A stretch of 64,000 bases of DNA. Source: an uncultured Bacilli bacterium. Its GTDB lineage: Bacteria; Bacillota_I; Bacilli_A; RF39; UBA660. Positions 36,833 through 45,881 of this stretch are shown here, one piece after another. The notes below the pieces were generated by a model that was not told the DNA's origin, searched no databases, and worked only from the letters and a program-made list of their open reading frames with translations. The position numbers and the translations under genes were made by a program. Numbering within the stretch: the stretch's first letter is position 1; each line of letters starts with the position of its first letter. The DNA lies in assembly GCA_910588195.1 (NCBI GenBank), contig CAJUPN010000006.1:3544-67543 (forward strand), written 5' to 3'.

Positions 36833-38455
36833 ATGGAAAAGCTTGACATTATAAAAGAAACACAATCAATACTACCAAATTCATTTAAGATGGCAACGAT
36901 CATATCTAATGGGACACGTCTTCCTTTATTTAAATACATGGAAACAGACTTTTTATCTTATGTAAAACCTGGTGCTACAGCAACCATCTTGGCAAATTTT
37001 TTTAATGTTCAAACAGCGGATAAAACTTCTGTAATAGGTAAAAGAATAACTTTAAACGACATAAGAATGATCAAATTAAAAGAATTTTTTGAAAATAATA
37101 AATTTATTAAAGAAGTGATTCAAACCGGTCCTAAAGAAGAAGAGTTTATTGATGTAAGAACATATTTGACAGAATATGTCTTAGAACATATGGACGATAC
37201 AGGATTGCTAATGTATGTTGGAAGGACAATAACAATTGAAGAATTATTTTTAAAACTATTAAACAATGAATATCATGCTCCAACACTTGAAGATAAAGCA
37301 GAGTTATGTTTTAATATGGCAAGTTACCTTGAAACTGAAATTCTTGAATCTATTGTTGATGGAATGGATATATCTGTTGCTGATTATATAACCAAAGTAT
37401 TACCTACTAAAATGGATACAATAAGTACTGTATCTATTAATGGTAAATCAGAAGAAATATCTGAGTTTATTCAAAAAATAGCAAATCATCAAAGAAAACT
37501 TATAGAAGATAATAAAGAAAAAGCGATTAAAGAAAAAGAGAATAAATACAATAAAACTGGCGATAATCCTGGATTAGTAAGTGAAATACAAGTTAGATTA
37601 ACTGAAGACAGAGGTTTAGAAATTACAGCGGAAATACCAATAGTTACATCAAGTTTATTAAGTGAATCTGAAGAAGAATCATTACTTGCTAATTACACTA
37701 AAAGAGAATCAGTAACAAAAGAGGACTACTATATATGTCTTATTAATAAATTAAAAGAAACAATTGGAGAAACTAATAATTCACATGATTTAAATACAAA
37801 AATGAACTTTTTCGACCAAATTCTTGAAGAATTAGGAAAAGAAAATAACAGTGAAGAATTATCTAAAAAAATAGAACCATATATCGAATCTTTAAAAAAA
37901 TTAATTGCTGACAAACAAAAAAATTTAATTAAAGTAAGTAGTAATTCAGACGAATATATAGATGTTTTATTTAGTGAAATAAATTTAATGAATGATGAGA
38001 TGAGCAATTTTACTACACTTGATGAGTATAGCCTTCTTTATGGTAAAGCTTTAGAGAGATATGAAGATACTTTAAAAAAAGGAATAAAAGATATTCAGCT
38101 AAAAAGTGAATTTCACCTTCTTTTTAAAAGGATTAATGAAAAACGTTTGAATCTTGAATTGACAATGGGTTATCAATCCTCAGAAGTTGAGCGAGTAAAG
38201 ATTATGCTTAACGAATTAATTATGAATATTCAAGCCGACGTTCTAAGAATTGAGCATGATAGTAATAATCTAGGAAATTTAACTGGAACATCAATTAGAC
38301 TAGAATCTGAAATTGAAAGAGCTAAAAATCAAGTTGAAGAGGCATACCTTAGCAAATTGCTTACTGAAACAGATAGAGAATATTACTTTAATAGATTAAA
38401 AAGCTATTCTATAGCATTGGATAGCGAAAAAAAAATAGGGTTTGGAACAAGGTGA
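36833..38455 (+). CDS. Hypothetical protein, 540 aa
   Basis: The protein starts MEKLDIIKETQSILPNSF and is soluble, with mixed structure in the N-terminal half and long helices in the C-terminal half (about 370-540, coiled-coil-like). No motif is recognised. AAAGGAGG precedes the ATG. The stop TGA at 38453-38455 is also part of the ribosome binding site of the next gene. The long helical C terminus suggests a scaffold or structural role, but this is a guess. Confidence 0.6.
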   Translation: MEKLDIIKETQSILPNSFKMATIISNGTRLPLFKYMETDFLSYVKPGATATILANFFNVQTADKTSVIGKRITLNDIRMIKLKEFFENNKFIKEVIQTGPKEEEFIDVRTYLTEYVLEHMDDTGLLMYVGRTITIEELFLKLLNNEYHAPTLEDKAELCFNMASYLETEILESIVDGMDISVADYITKVLPTKMDTISTVSINGKSEEISEFIQKIANHQRKLIEDNKEKAIKEKENKYNKTGDNPGLVSEIQVRLTEDRGLEITAEIPIVTSSLLSESEEESLLANYTKRESVTKEDYYICLINKLKETIGETNNSHDLNTKMNFFDQILEELGKENNSEELSKKIEPYIESLKKLIADKQKNLIKVSSNSDEYIDVLFSEINLMNDEMSNFTTLDEYSLLYGKALERYEDTLKKGIKDIQLKSEFHLLFKRINEKRLNLELTMGYQSSEVERVKIMLNELIMNIQADVLRIEHDSNNLGNLTGTSIRLESEIERAKNQVEEAYLSKLLTETDREYYFNRLKSYSIALDSEKKIGFGTR

Positions 38456-38459
38456 TAAG

Positions 38460-38870
38460 ATGACTGATGAATATAGTGAACTATATAATATGTTGTCAAC
38501 AGATCGTGACGACGTAAGAAAAATAAAAGAAGCATATCAACAAGATATAAGTTTACTTCTTGGAAAAATTAGAAGCTACCACATTAATAACGTCGATATA
38601 TCAAATGATTATGATTTAGAAGATGATTTTGAAAAATTCAAAGTTGACGATACATACCTACGTTACAAAATTAATAATGATTCTATTGAATATAAAATTT
38701 CTATATTACAAGGTTATTTAAGTGACTTATTTGTTGAAAAAAAATTTAATAATTATAGAAGAGAAAAAGAAGAAAAAATGACCAAAAATGAGTACTTAGA
38801 ATATACTCATAATCCAAGTGTAAAAAGTGATAAAATATCTCAATGGTATCAAGAATTTATGCAAAAATAA
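38460..38870 (+). CDS. Hypothetical protein, 136 aa
   Basis: The ATG at 38460 follows AAGGTG; the frame is open 18 nt further upstream without a site. The protein is helical and acidic (YSELYNMLSTDRDDVRKI, then KISILQGYLSDLFVEKK) with a C-terminal Trp-Tyr segment. It is tightly linked to the 540-residue protein. No family is recognised. It ends the cluster at a strong bidirectional terminator. Confidence 0.6.
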   Translation: MTDEYSELYNMLSTDRDDVRKIKEAYQQDISLLLGKIRSYHINNVDISNDYDLEDDFEKFKVDDTYLRYKINNDSIEYKISILQGYLSDLFVEKKFNNYRREKEEKMTKNEYLEYTHNPSVKSDKISQWYQEFMQK

Positions 38871-38902
38871 AACTAGTTTAAATCTAAACTAGTTTTATTT
38901 TT
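38869..38902. terminator. Bidirectional terminator
   Basis: The 12-bp stem AAAACTAGTTTA/TAAACTAGTTTT has a 4-nt loop and T-rich flanks and lies between convergent genes. Confidence 0.85.
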
Positions 38903-40075
38903 ATATAAAATATCTATATCAACGTTTCCGTTAATTCCCTCAACTCTACCAACATTACTCATTTGCCATAAAAAGTAATCGCCTTCATAATTTGTTTCAT
39001 TGGTATAATGAGCTAACCAAACAGGATATTTATGTTTATTTTGCCAAATGTTTTCTAAATAGAATTTACTACTATATAACATTGTTTCATAGCCAGAAGA
39101 ATTTATTACTCTTGCAAATTCATTAAAAGTTTCTTCTAAATCGTGAATGCTAATTCCATACTTTCTAAACTTACTCCAATTTTCCCAGTCAAAGGCTATT
39201 GGAAAATCAAGTGGCATATTGTCAAGTGCATCAATTGTCCATTCCGCATGTTCTCTTGCTTTCTCTTTTGAAGTAGCAGCAGAGTAAACGTATATTCCAA
39301 CTTTTAAACCAGCATTTCTTGCTCCCTCAATATTTTGTTTAAAGTAAGTATCCATTGAAATATCTTTATCTATGTCTGAATTAATTCCCATACGCATTAT
39401 GACAAATTCAACACCCGCATTTTTAACCTTATCAAAATCTATATTTTCTTGCCATCTAGAAACATCTATTCCAATCATAGTATTATCATTTTTCTTACTT
39501 TCAATAACATTTGCCAAAGGCAATGTAGTTGTATTTTTATTATTAGAGTTAGATGAAGATATAGCATCAACTACATTTATATTTAAATTTTTTCTTTTTT
39601 CATTGCCAGATGTATCCTTAATTACATACTCTACTTTATAATTACCAACAGTAGTTAAATCAAATTCACCACTTATTTCACAACTTGGATTTCTATCATA
39701 ATTATCTCCAAATACAATTTCATCACAAGGATAATAATCATCATTTACTTTAATAGTTCTAGAAGTTGGAGCACTTATATAAACTGGAGCATGTGTATCA
39801 ACAACTGTATAATCGATTTGTTTTTTATACTTTTTTCCTTCAAATTCAAATTCAAAATTTAAATTATGTGTACCTACCTTATCAGTATCAAGTAATTTGT
39901 TTTCTGTAGTAACTTTAACATTCGTATCGCCAATCAAATCATAAAAATGGGCATCACTAAAAACCTCTATAGATTCACTCTTGATTTCTAATTTAACTTC
40001 ATCAGGAATAACTATTTCTTTTTCTTTGCAACCAGCTAAGAAAAAAAACATTAAAAATATAATTATAAATTTCAT
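38873..40075 (-). CDS. GH25 lysozyme lipoprotein with DUF5011-like domain
   Basis: From the ATG at 40075 the protein begins with a type II signal peptide and lipobox FLAGC (Cys16). Two Ig-like modules of the DUF5011 kind follow (FSDAHFYDLIGDTNVKV, then VDTHAPVYISAPTSRTIKV, then YKVEYVIKDTSGNEK). A GH25 muramidase domain starts near residue 203 with MIGIDVSRWQENIDF and has the DWENW catalytic segment. It should hydrolyse peptidoglycan at the membrane-wall interface. Upstream GTG/ATG codons extend the frame by three residues; the site is weak for all of them. Confidence 0.9.
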   Translation of the reverse strand: MKFIIIFLMFFFLAGCKEKEIVIPDEVKLEIKSESIEVFSDAHFYDLIGDTNVKVTTENKLLDTDKVGTHNLNFEFEFEGKKYKKQIDYTVVDTHAPVYISAPTSRTIKVNDDYYPCDEIVFGDNYDRNPSCEISGEFDLTTVGNYKVEYVIKDTSGNEKRKNLNINVVDAISSSNSNNKNTTTLPLANVIESKKNDNTMIGIDVSRWQENIDFDKVKNAGVEFVIMRMGINSDIDKDISMDTYFKQNIEGARNAGLKVGIYVYSAATSKEKAREHAEWTIDALDNMPLDFPIAFDWENWSKFRKYGISIHDLEETFNEFARVINSSGYETMLYSSKFYLENIWQNKHKYPVWLAHYTNETNYEGDYFLWQMSNVGRVEGINGNVDIDILYKNKTSLDLN

Positions 40076-40149
40076 AAACATCACTACTACAATTATATAA
40101 TAAAATATTAAATTATGATATAATAATTTGGAATTAAGGAGTATAAATC

Positions 40150-40767
40150 ATGATAAAAAAGGAAGATTTTTCTTGTCCAAAATGTCGACATAAAAATAGA
40201 GTTAAAATTATTGAAACAGTTGAAAAAGATAAAATAGCAAAAGTAATAGACAAAAGTATTTTTAAGCAAGAATGCAAAAAATGTCATGAAATAATATCTG
40301 TTGAATATCCACTTAAAGTACAAGGAAATGAATATTTAATTTACTATACCCCAGGAAAAAATTTAGCACTTGAAAAAAACACATCAAAAATAAATCGAGT
40401 ATGTGATACATTTGAAGACTTAAAAGAAAAAATTTTAATTCTTGAAGATGATTTAAATGATATCATAATTGAAGTAGTAAAAGATGAAATAAAAAATAAT
40501 CTAGATCAGTTAGATATAAAAAATATTGATGACTTAGAAAGAATTAGATATAATTCTAAAAATGAAAAATATTTAAATTTTAGTTTAGTAGGAATAGGAA
40601 AATTAGTTGGATTTGAAATAATAAAATATCAAAATTTAGTAAAAAAAATTAAAATAAAAAAAATAGACAAAAGTGTTTTAATTGACGAATACACCTATAA
40701 AAATTACATTAGAAGAGGGAACTATGAAATTACAAATAAAAAACGCTTCAGTTTCTTTAAATGGTAA
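40150..40767 (+). CDS. CpXC-domain zinc protein
   Basis: The 205-residue protein begins with a CpXC-type zinc region: FSCPKCRHKNRVKII, then FKQECKKCHEIISVEYPL and LIYYTPG. This is the known CpXC order of two CxxC pairs. The C-terminal half is Lys/Asp-rich and helical. AAGGAG precedes the ATG. Its last 44 nt overlap the start of the downstream ABC-F gene. Role: unknown zinc-binding protein. Confidence 0.75.
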   Translation: MIKKEDFSCPKCRHKNRVKIIETVEKDKIAKVIDKSIFKQECKKCHEIISVEYPLKVQGNEYLIYYTPGKNLALEKNTSKINRVCDTFEDLKEKILILEDDLNDIIIEVVKDEIKNNLDQLDIKNIDDLERIRYNSKNEKYLNFSLVGIGKLVGFEIIKYQNLVKKIKIKKIDKSVLIDEYTYKNYIRRGNYEITNKKRFSFFKW

Positions 40768-42625
40768 CACGATTCTTGAAGAAATTAACTTTGAAATAAA
40801 CGATGGAGAACATATCGCGATAGTAGGAAGAAATGGTTCAGGAAAAACCACTTTTTTGCGTGCAATTGAAAACAATGATATGTTTAGCGAAGGAATTGGA
40901 GAAGAAAAATTTCAGATTAATAAAATAGGAACATTTACGATTGGATACATGAAACAAGTTGAATTTGATAATGAAAATTTAACTCTGTTAGAAGAAATTG
41001 AGAAATCATTTAGTAATCTTATCAATATGGAAAAAAAATTAAATACCTATGTAGAACAAATGAGCAAGAATAATTCTGATAAGATAATAAATGAGTACAC
41101 CAATTTACAAGAAAGCTTTAAAATTCAAGGTGGCTATTCTTATAAAAAAGAATATGAAGTGATGCTTAACAAATTTGGTTTTTCTGAATCTGATAAGTTA
41201 AAAAAAATAGGTGAATTTTCTGGAGGACAAAGAACAAAAATAGCCTTTATCAAGCTTCTTTTAAGTCATCCTGATATTCTTGTATTAGATGAACCAACGA
41301 ATCATTTAGACATAAAAACAATAGAATGGCTTGAGGAATACTTAAAAAACTATAAGGGAGCTTTGATTATAGTTTCACATGACCGAATGTTTATAAACAA
41401 TATCGTAAATATCATCTATGATATAGACTATGGAAAATTAACAAGATACAAAGGAAATTATTCTTTTTATGAAAAAACAAAAAAACTGAATTATGAAAAA
41501 ACTTTAAAAGATTATGAGTTTCAACAAAAGGAAATTAAAAGACTAAAAAGCATTTATGAAAGGTTTAGGTCTAAACCTTCAAAGGCTAGTATGGCTTTAT
41601 CAAAACTGCGACAAATAGAACATATGGATTTAATTGACAAACCATTAGAAACTGATATGCGAGTTTTTAAAACAAACTTAAGTGAAATGGAAGAATCTGT
41701 CAAAAAAGTTTTAATTGCTGAAGAACTTGTAATTGGTTATGATAAACCACTTGCTAAAATTGACTTAACAATTCTTCGAGGAAAAAAGATTGGTGTAATA
41801 GGTGAAAATGGAATTGGTAAATCAACTCTTTTAAAAACTTTAAATGGTATAATCGATCCAATAAGTGGTCATGTTTCCTATGGCTTGCATGTAACCCCTG
41901 GGTATTTTGATCAAAATCTAGCGATGCTTGATTCTGATAATACGGTACTAAAGGAATTTAGAGATTTTTTACCATTACTAACAGAACCTGTCTGTCGTCG
42001 AGCTTTAGGATCATTTCTTTTTAAAGGAGAAGACGTCTTAAAAAAAATAAATGTCCTATCAGGTGGAGAAAAAGTTCGCTTAGAATTATGTAAAATATTA
42101 TTTAACAAACCAAATTTTTTAATTTTAGACGAACCAACAAATCATATGGATATTGTAGGAAAAGAACACCTAGAAGATATCTTAGGTGAATATAAAGGAA
42201 CAATGATTTTTGTGTCTCACGACAGATACTTTGTAAAAAAAATAGCTGATCAACTATTAGTATTTGAAAAAGATGGCGTAAAATTTTATCCTTACGGCTA
42301 TGACGAATATGTTGAAGAAACAAAAAAACTTCAAGGAGAAACCATCGAAAAAAAAGAAAATATAAAAACATCACCAAAAAAAGAGGAAGTTCAACCTAAA
42401 ATTAACACTTATGAATTGAAAAAAGAACTTAATCGCCTAGAAAATGAGATAATAAAATGTGAGACTAAAATAAAAATTTTAGAACAAGATTTATGTAAGA
42501 CGGACATATACACTGATTTTAACAAGTCAAATGCAATAAATGAAAAAATAAAAAATTTACATAATGATCTTAATTTATTAAATGAAAAATGGGAAGACTT
42601 AACTAATATATTACTAGAAAATTAA
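40724..42625 (+). CDS. ABC-F family ATPase
   Basis: The start at 40724 has AGAGGGA upstream and gives MKLQIKNASVSLNG, the usual ABC-F opening; upstream in-frame ATG 40682 lies in the previous gene. The 633-residue protein has two ATPase domains without membrane segments: Walker A GRNGSGKT (35-42) with signature FSGGQ, and GENGIGKS (about 362) with LSGGE. Between them is a charged helical linker (about 250-310), and a coiled-coil tail ends it. ABC-F proteins act on ribosomes; some confer resistance to antibiotics that bind the 50S subunit and others are housekeeping. The class cannot be settled by eye. Confidence 0.9.
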   Translation: MKLQIKNASVSLNGNTILEEINFEINDGEHIAIVGRNGSGKTTFLRAIENNDMFSEGIGEEKFQINKIGTFTIGYMKQVEFDNENLTLLEEIEKSFSNLINMEKKLNTYVEQMSKNNSDKIINEYTNLQESFKIQGGYSYKKEYEVMLNKFGFSESDKLKKIGEFSGGQRTKIAFIKLLLSHPDILVLDEPTNHLDIKTIEWLEEYLKNYKGALIIVSHDRMFINNIVNIIYDIDYGKLTRYKGNYSFYEKTKKLNYEKTLKDYEFQQKEIKRLKSIYERFRSKPSKASMALSKLRQIEHMDLIDKPLETDMRVFKTNLSEMEESVKKVLIAEELVIGYDKPLAKIDLTILRGKKIGVIGENGIGKSTLLKTLNGIIDPISGHVSYGLHVTPGYFDQNLAMLDSDNTVLKEFRDFLPLLTEPVCRRALGSFLFKGEDVLKKINVLSGGEKVRLELCKILFNKPNFLILDEPTNHMDIVGKEHLEDILGEYKGTMIFVSHDRYFVKKIADQLLVFEKDGVKFYPYGYDEYVEETKKLQGETIEKKENIKTSPKKEEVQPKINTYELKKELNRLENEIIKCETKIKILEQDLCKTDIYTDFNKSNAINEKIKNLHNDLNLLNEKWEDLTNILLEN

Positions 42626-42653
42626 AAAGACGAATCATTTATTCGTCTTTTGT
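42626..42653. terminator. Bidirectional terminator
   Basis: The 10-bp stem AAAGACGAAT/ATTCGTCTTT has a 5-nt loop and overlaps the end of the convergent CotF-like gene. Confidence 0.8.
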
Positions 42654-42887
42654 TAATTTTTTTAAAGCTTTTTTTATTTCTGAAGTTTTTATGTTTTCTG
42701 GATTGTAGTATCCATCATCCTTCATATTTTGATATATATCATCTTGCATTTCTAAGTTAACTAAAAGCCCATTATAAAATACAGCTCTAGTTTCTTCATT
42801 ACTTGATTCGATAGTCGCATTTATATATAACATTGAAAGTGATTTTGTTAATGTTAATGCATTTTCTAAATATATCTTATTATTCAC
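42639..42887 (-). CDS. CotF-like spore coat family protein
   Basis: The GTG at 42887 follows AGGTG by 6 nt and overlaps the stop of the upstream gene by 8 nt. The 82-residue protein shows the helical CotF pattern: LTKSLSMLYINATIESSNEE, then TRAVFYNGLLVNLEMQDDI and YQNMKDDGYY. CotF-type proteins are found in the spore coats of Bacillus and Clostridium; similar small ferritin-like proteins also occur more widely. It is made with a second small helical protein just upstream. It is one of several sporulation-family genes in the window. Confidence 0.75.
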   Translation of the reverse strand: MNNKIYLENALTLTKSLSMLYINATIESSNEETRAVFYNGLLVNLEMQDDIYQNMKDDGYYNPENIKTSEIKKALKKLTKDE

Positions 42888-43068
42888 ATGCATCACCTAA
42901 ATACTTTTCTATATTTGCAACCAAATCTGTATGTTTATCAATTTGATTATTAAATAGTTCAATATAATTATCATCATCAATCATATCTCTATCTCGCTTT
43001 AAAACGTCTATAACTAATTTTTCGTGATTATAAACATCTTCCATATAATTTAATTCTTTTTGACTCAT
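42880..43068 (-). CDS. Small helical partner of the CotF-like protein
   Basis: The ATG at 43068 follows GGAGG by 6 nt; an in-frame ATG 18 nt upstream has no site. The 62-residue protein is helical and acidic (YMEDVYNHEKLVIDVLKRDR). It is likely half of a two-gene CotF-like unit. Its stop overlaps the start of the next gene by 8 nt. The function is unknown beyond that pairing. Confidence 0.65.
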   Translation of the reverse strand: MSQKELNYMEDVYNHEKLVIDVLKRDRDMIDDDNYIELFNNQIDKHTDLVANIEKYLGDACE

Positions 43069-43154
43069 AAAATCGCCTCCATTCATAGTATTACCGATTT
43101 TTCTTTTAATATACTATCATCTATGATAGAATAAGCAGCAATGGAGGTAACATT

Positions 43155-43718
43155 ATGCGTGAAAGAAAAATAACAGGTCATAGAAAATTGAATCATAACA
43201 TTATTGTTGATACTGACATATTGCTAACATTTGATGAAGAAGTAAGAGATGATATTGATGATTCATTCTTAGTTAACACATTAATTTATCAAAGTGTTGA
43301 AGGAATAAAATCAGCAATACGTAAATATGAGGAAAGTGAACTTCCTAATCGTTTTTTAGAAGGACAAAGATTCGTTGTCACAAATAAGCTTCCTTCCCAT
43401 ATCTACGGATACTTTTATTTGCCAAATGATGATATTGTATTAGATGCTGATGCAGTTTCTAATATTAGAAGAATCGAGTCAAGCTTTCTATTTGGTCACG
43501 AAATGGGTCATAAAATAATTAGATATCGTGATACATCATCTTCACAAAAGGAAATAGCTAGAATATTTCAAATGTCTGTTGAAGGAAATGAGCAGAATTT
43601 AAAAGAACTTTACTCAGATATAATTGGTCTAATCGCCTCAAACTTTAATTCTTCTGAGGAAGATCCAAAAGTAACACATTTAAAAAGAAAAGTTTTAAGT
43701 GATCTATATAGGTATTAA
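43155..43718 (+). CDS. Putative HExxH metalloprotease, 187 aa
   Basis: The protein has HEMGHK in a SSFLFGHEMGHKIIR helix near residue 114, the zincin motif. A Glu in LKELYSDIIGLIASNF could be the third ligand. It lacks a signal or membrane segment. The overall layout, an N-terminal region followed by a DDIVLDADAV strand and the metal helix, resembles ImmA/IrrE-type peptidases, but no helix-turn-helix gene is next to it. AATGGAGG precedes the ATG. Confidence 0.6.
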   Translation: MRERKITGHRKLNHNIIVDTDILLTFDEEVRDDIDDSFLVNTLIYQSVEGIKSAIRKYEESELPNRFLEGQRFVVTNKLPSHIYGYFYLPNDDIVLDADAVSNIRRIESSFLFGHEMGHKIIRYRDTSSSQKEIARIFQMSVEGNEQNLKELYSDIIGLIASNFNSSEEDPKVTHLKRKVLSDLYRY

Positions 43719-43719
43719 G

Positions 43720-43751
43720 CAAAACGTAAGTTTTGTCTTTTTATTTTTTTA
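43720..43751 (+). terminator. Terminator of the HEMGH gene
   Basis: The 6-bp stem CAAAAC/GTTTTG has a 4-nt loop and a long T run. Confidence 0.7.
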
Positions 43752-43795
43752 ATTTATGATATAATTAGCATACGCTAAAGAAAGAAGGTATTAAT

Positions 43796-44680
43796 ATGGA
43801 CCGATATAAATCGGCAAGATTAGTAAGTATTTTAGGCATAGTAGGTAATATTTTTCTTCTAATAATAAAAGCCATTGTAGGTTTAGTGTCTCACTCTCAA
43901 TCAATGATTTCCGATGCACTAAATTCAGCAGGCGATATAGGTACCTCAATAATGACATTCATTGGTAATAAGGTTTCTTCAAAAGAAGCTGATGAAGACC
44001 ATAATTTAGGACATGGAAAGGCTGAATATATATTTACTATGCTTATAAGTTTAGCTATGATTTTAGTATCAATAAGTGTATTAATAACTTCTATAAAATC
44101 TTTATTTTATGATTATAGCTATACTTATTCTAAATATTTATTAATCGTTTGTATAATTACTATAATATTAAAATTTATCCTTTATAAAATAACTATAAAT
44201 GTTGCTAAAAAACACAATAATCTACTTGTTAAGGCTAATGCAAAAGATCATATAAATGACTGTATTTTAACATCATTAAATTTAATTGCATCAGTGTTTG
44301 GATATTATGGAATAACTTTTGTTGATGGTGTAGTAGGTTCTTTAGTAGTATTATGGATTTTTATTACTGCTATAAAACTTTTTAAAGAATCCTTTGATGT
44401 TTTAATGGATAAAGGAATGGACGAAATATTAAAAGAAGAAGTACTTAAAATTATCGAAAAACATCCAGAAATAAAAAAAATAAACCACTTCAATTCAACA
44501 CCAATTGGTTACCAATATCAAGTTTCAATTACCATATTCGTTGATGGAAACATGACAACCTTTGAAAGTCATGAAATTGCGAATACTTTAGAAAAGGAAA
44601 TATCTGCACTTGATGAAATATATTTAACAATAATTCATGTTAATCCAATAAAAGAAAACAAACGTAAAAACAAACGTTAA
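43796..44680 (+). CDS. Cation diffusion facilitator (CDF) transporter
   Basis: The 294-residue protein has six membrane helices and a C-terminal ferredoxin-like domain. CDF signatures are SDALNSAGDIGTS in the second helix and NAKDHINDC in the fifth, each with an aspartate of the metal site. EADEDHNLGHGKAEYI lies in between. It should export Zn2+, Fe2+ or Mn2+ in exchange for protons. The metal cannot be told, although SDALN is a variant of the HD-D type site. GAAGG precedes the ATG. No metal-responsive regulator is next to it. Confidence 0.92.
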   Translation: MDRYKSARLVSILGIVGNIFLLIIKAIVGLVSHSQSMISDALNSAGDIGTSIMTFIGNKVSSKEADEDHNLGHGKAEYIFTMLISLAMILVSISVLITSIKSLFYDYSYTYSKYLLIVCIITIILKFILYKITINVAKKHNNLLVKANAKDHINDCILTSLNLIASVFGYYGITFVDGVVGSLVVLWIFITAIKLFKESFDVLMDKGMDEILKEEVLKIIEKHPEIKKINHFNSTPIGYQYQVSITIFVDGNMTTFESHEIANTLEKEISALDEIYLTIIHVNPIKENKRKNKR

Positions 44681-44756
44681 AGTTAATCTTATTCTCTACT
44701 AACTTGTTGTTAAAAAGCATATAATTTGTTAGAATATAATTAGAAGGGTGATAAGT

Positions 44757-45266
44757 ATGACCAAAAAAATAATCCCATCAAGAAATTATTTAATATTAAT
44801 AGGAGTAATAATTTTAGTCATCAGTGCCTGCTTTGCTTTTTATAATCTATATAATATATATAAAGATAATAAAAGTAAAACAAGCCCACTTGCCAACAAA
44901 GAAGTTTTATATGAAGATTTAAAAGAGACAACTAAAGAATTAGATGCAGATACTTTTTTAGTGATAAGTTTTACTTCTGATGAACAAATTCATAACAATG
45001 AAAATGAAATAAAAAAATATTTAAAAAATAATAATTTGATAGATAATGTAATGTATTTGAACGTATCTGAACTTATGACAGAGCAAAATTTTTTAAGAGA
45101 CTTAAACGCAACTTTAAATCTTGCCGAAAATTTGGAAATAAAAAAATTTCCTGCTTTAGTTTATTATAAAGAGGGAATACCAACATTTACTATAGATTCT
45201 AAAGACCATCTTTTAAACAAAGATGACTTTATTCAAGTAATTGATATGTATGAAATAGATAAATAA
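44757..45266 (+). CDS. Membrane-anchored thioredoxin-like protein without CxxC
   Basis: ATG 44757 follows AGGGTG; a GTG at 44748 overlaps it. The 169-residue protein has one TM helix (about 10-32) and an external thioredoxin-like domain (TFLVISFTSDEQ, MYLNVSELM, then KKFPALVYYKEGIPTF with the cis-Pro). The active-site CxxC is absent, so it is not a redox enzyme; it is perhaps a chaperone-like or scaffold protein. It stands alone before a terminator. Confidence 0.65.
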   Translation: MTKKIIPSRNYLILIGVIILVISACFAFYNLYNIYKDNKSKTSPLANKEVLYEDLKETTKELDADTFLVISFTSDEQIHNNENEIKKYLKNNNLIDNVMYLNVSELMTEQNFLRDLNATLNLAENLEIKKFPALVYYKEGIPTFTIDSKDHLLNKDDFIQVIDMYEIDK

Positions 45267-45291
45267 CAAGATTTATATCTTGTTTTTTTTA
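45265..45291 (+). terminator. Terminator of the thioredoxin-like gene
   Basis: The 8-bp stem AACAAGAT/ATCTTGTT has a 4-nt loop and a T8 run. Confidence 0.85.
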
Positions 45292-45327
45292 TATTAAATT
45301 ATATAATTATATTTGGAAGTGATTTAA

Positions 45328-45837
45328 ATGATAAATATAGTTCTATTTGAACCAGAAATACCAGGGAATACTGGGAATATTATGAGGACCTGTGTAGCTA
45401 CAAATTCTAAACTTCATTTAATTAAACCATTAGGATTTTCTTTAGATGAGAAATATATAAAAAGAAGTGGTGTTAATTATATCGATAAATGTGATTATAC
45501 AGTTTATGAAAATATAGACGATTTTTATAGTAAAAATACTGGAACTTTTTATTATTTAACGAGATACGGTCATAAACCTCATACCGATTTCGACTACAGT
45601 GATTCTGAGGAAAACTTATATTTTATCTTTGGTAAAGAATCAACTGGGATACCAACAGAATTACTAAAACCGCACTTGGATCATTGTATGCGTTTGCCAA
45701 TGACTGCTAATGTGAGAGCGTTAAATTTATCGAACACAGTTGCAATAATGACTTATGAAGCTTTAAGACAGCAAAATTATAATGATTTATTAAGAGACGA
45801 ACCGCACAAAGGAAATGATTATATTGAAAGATCATAA
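45328..45837 (+). CDS. trmL: TrmL, tRNA (cytidine/uridine-34 2'-O) methyltransferase
   Basis: This 169-residue SPOUT enzyme starts INIVLFEPEIPGNTGNIMRTC. It has IFGKESTGIP for the knot and LPMTANVRALNLSNTVAIM at the C terminus; all three motifs of TrmL/CspR are intact. It methylates the ribose at wobble position 34 of tRNA-Leu isoacceptors. GAAGTGA precedes the ATG. It ends in a terminator that faces the ferredoxin gene. Confidence 0.95.
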   Translation: MINIVLFEPEIPGNTGNIMRTCVATNSKLHLIKPLGFSLDEKYIKRSGVNYIDKCDYTVYENIDDFYSKNTGTFYYLTRYGHKPHTDFDYSDSEENLYFIFGKESTGIPTELLKPHLDHCMRLPMTANVRALNLSNTVAIMTYEALRQQNYNDLLRDEPHKGNDYIERS

Positions 45838-45852
45838 AATGATCTTTTTTTG
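45829..45852 (+). terminator. Terminator of trmL
   Basis: The stem AGATCAT/ATGATCT has a 3-nt loop and a T7 run and overlaps the stop codon. Confidence 0.75.
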
Positions 45853-45881
45853 TTAAAAAAAGAAGCTTAAGCAGCTTCTTC
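45853..45881 (-). terminator. Terminator of the ferredoxin gene
   Basis: On the minus strand the stem AGAAGCT/AGCTTCT is followed by a T7 run. Confidence 0.7.
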
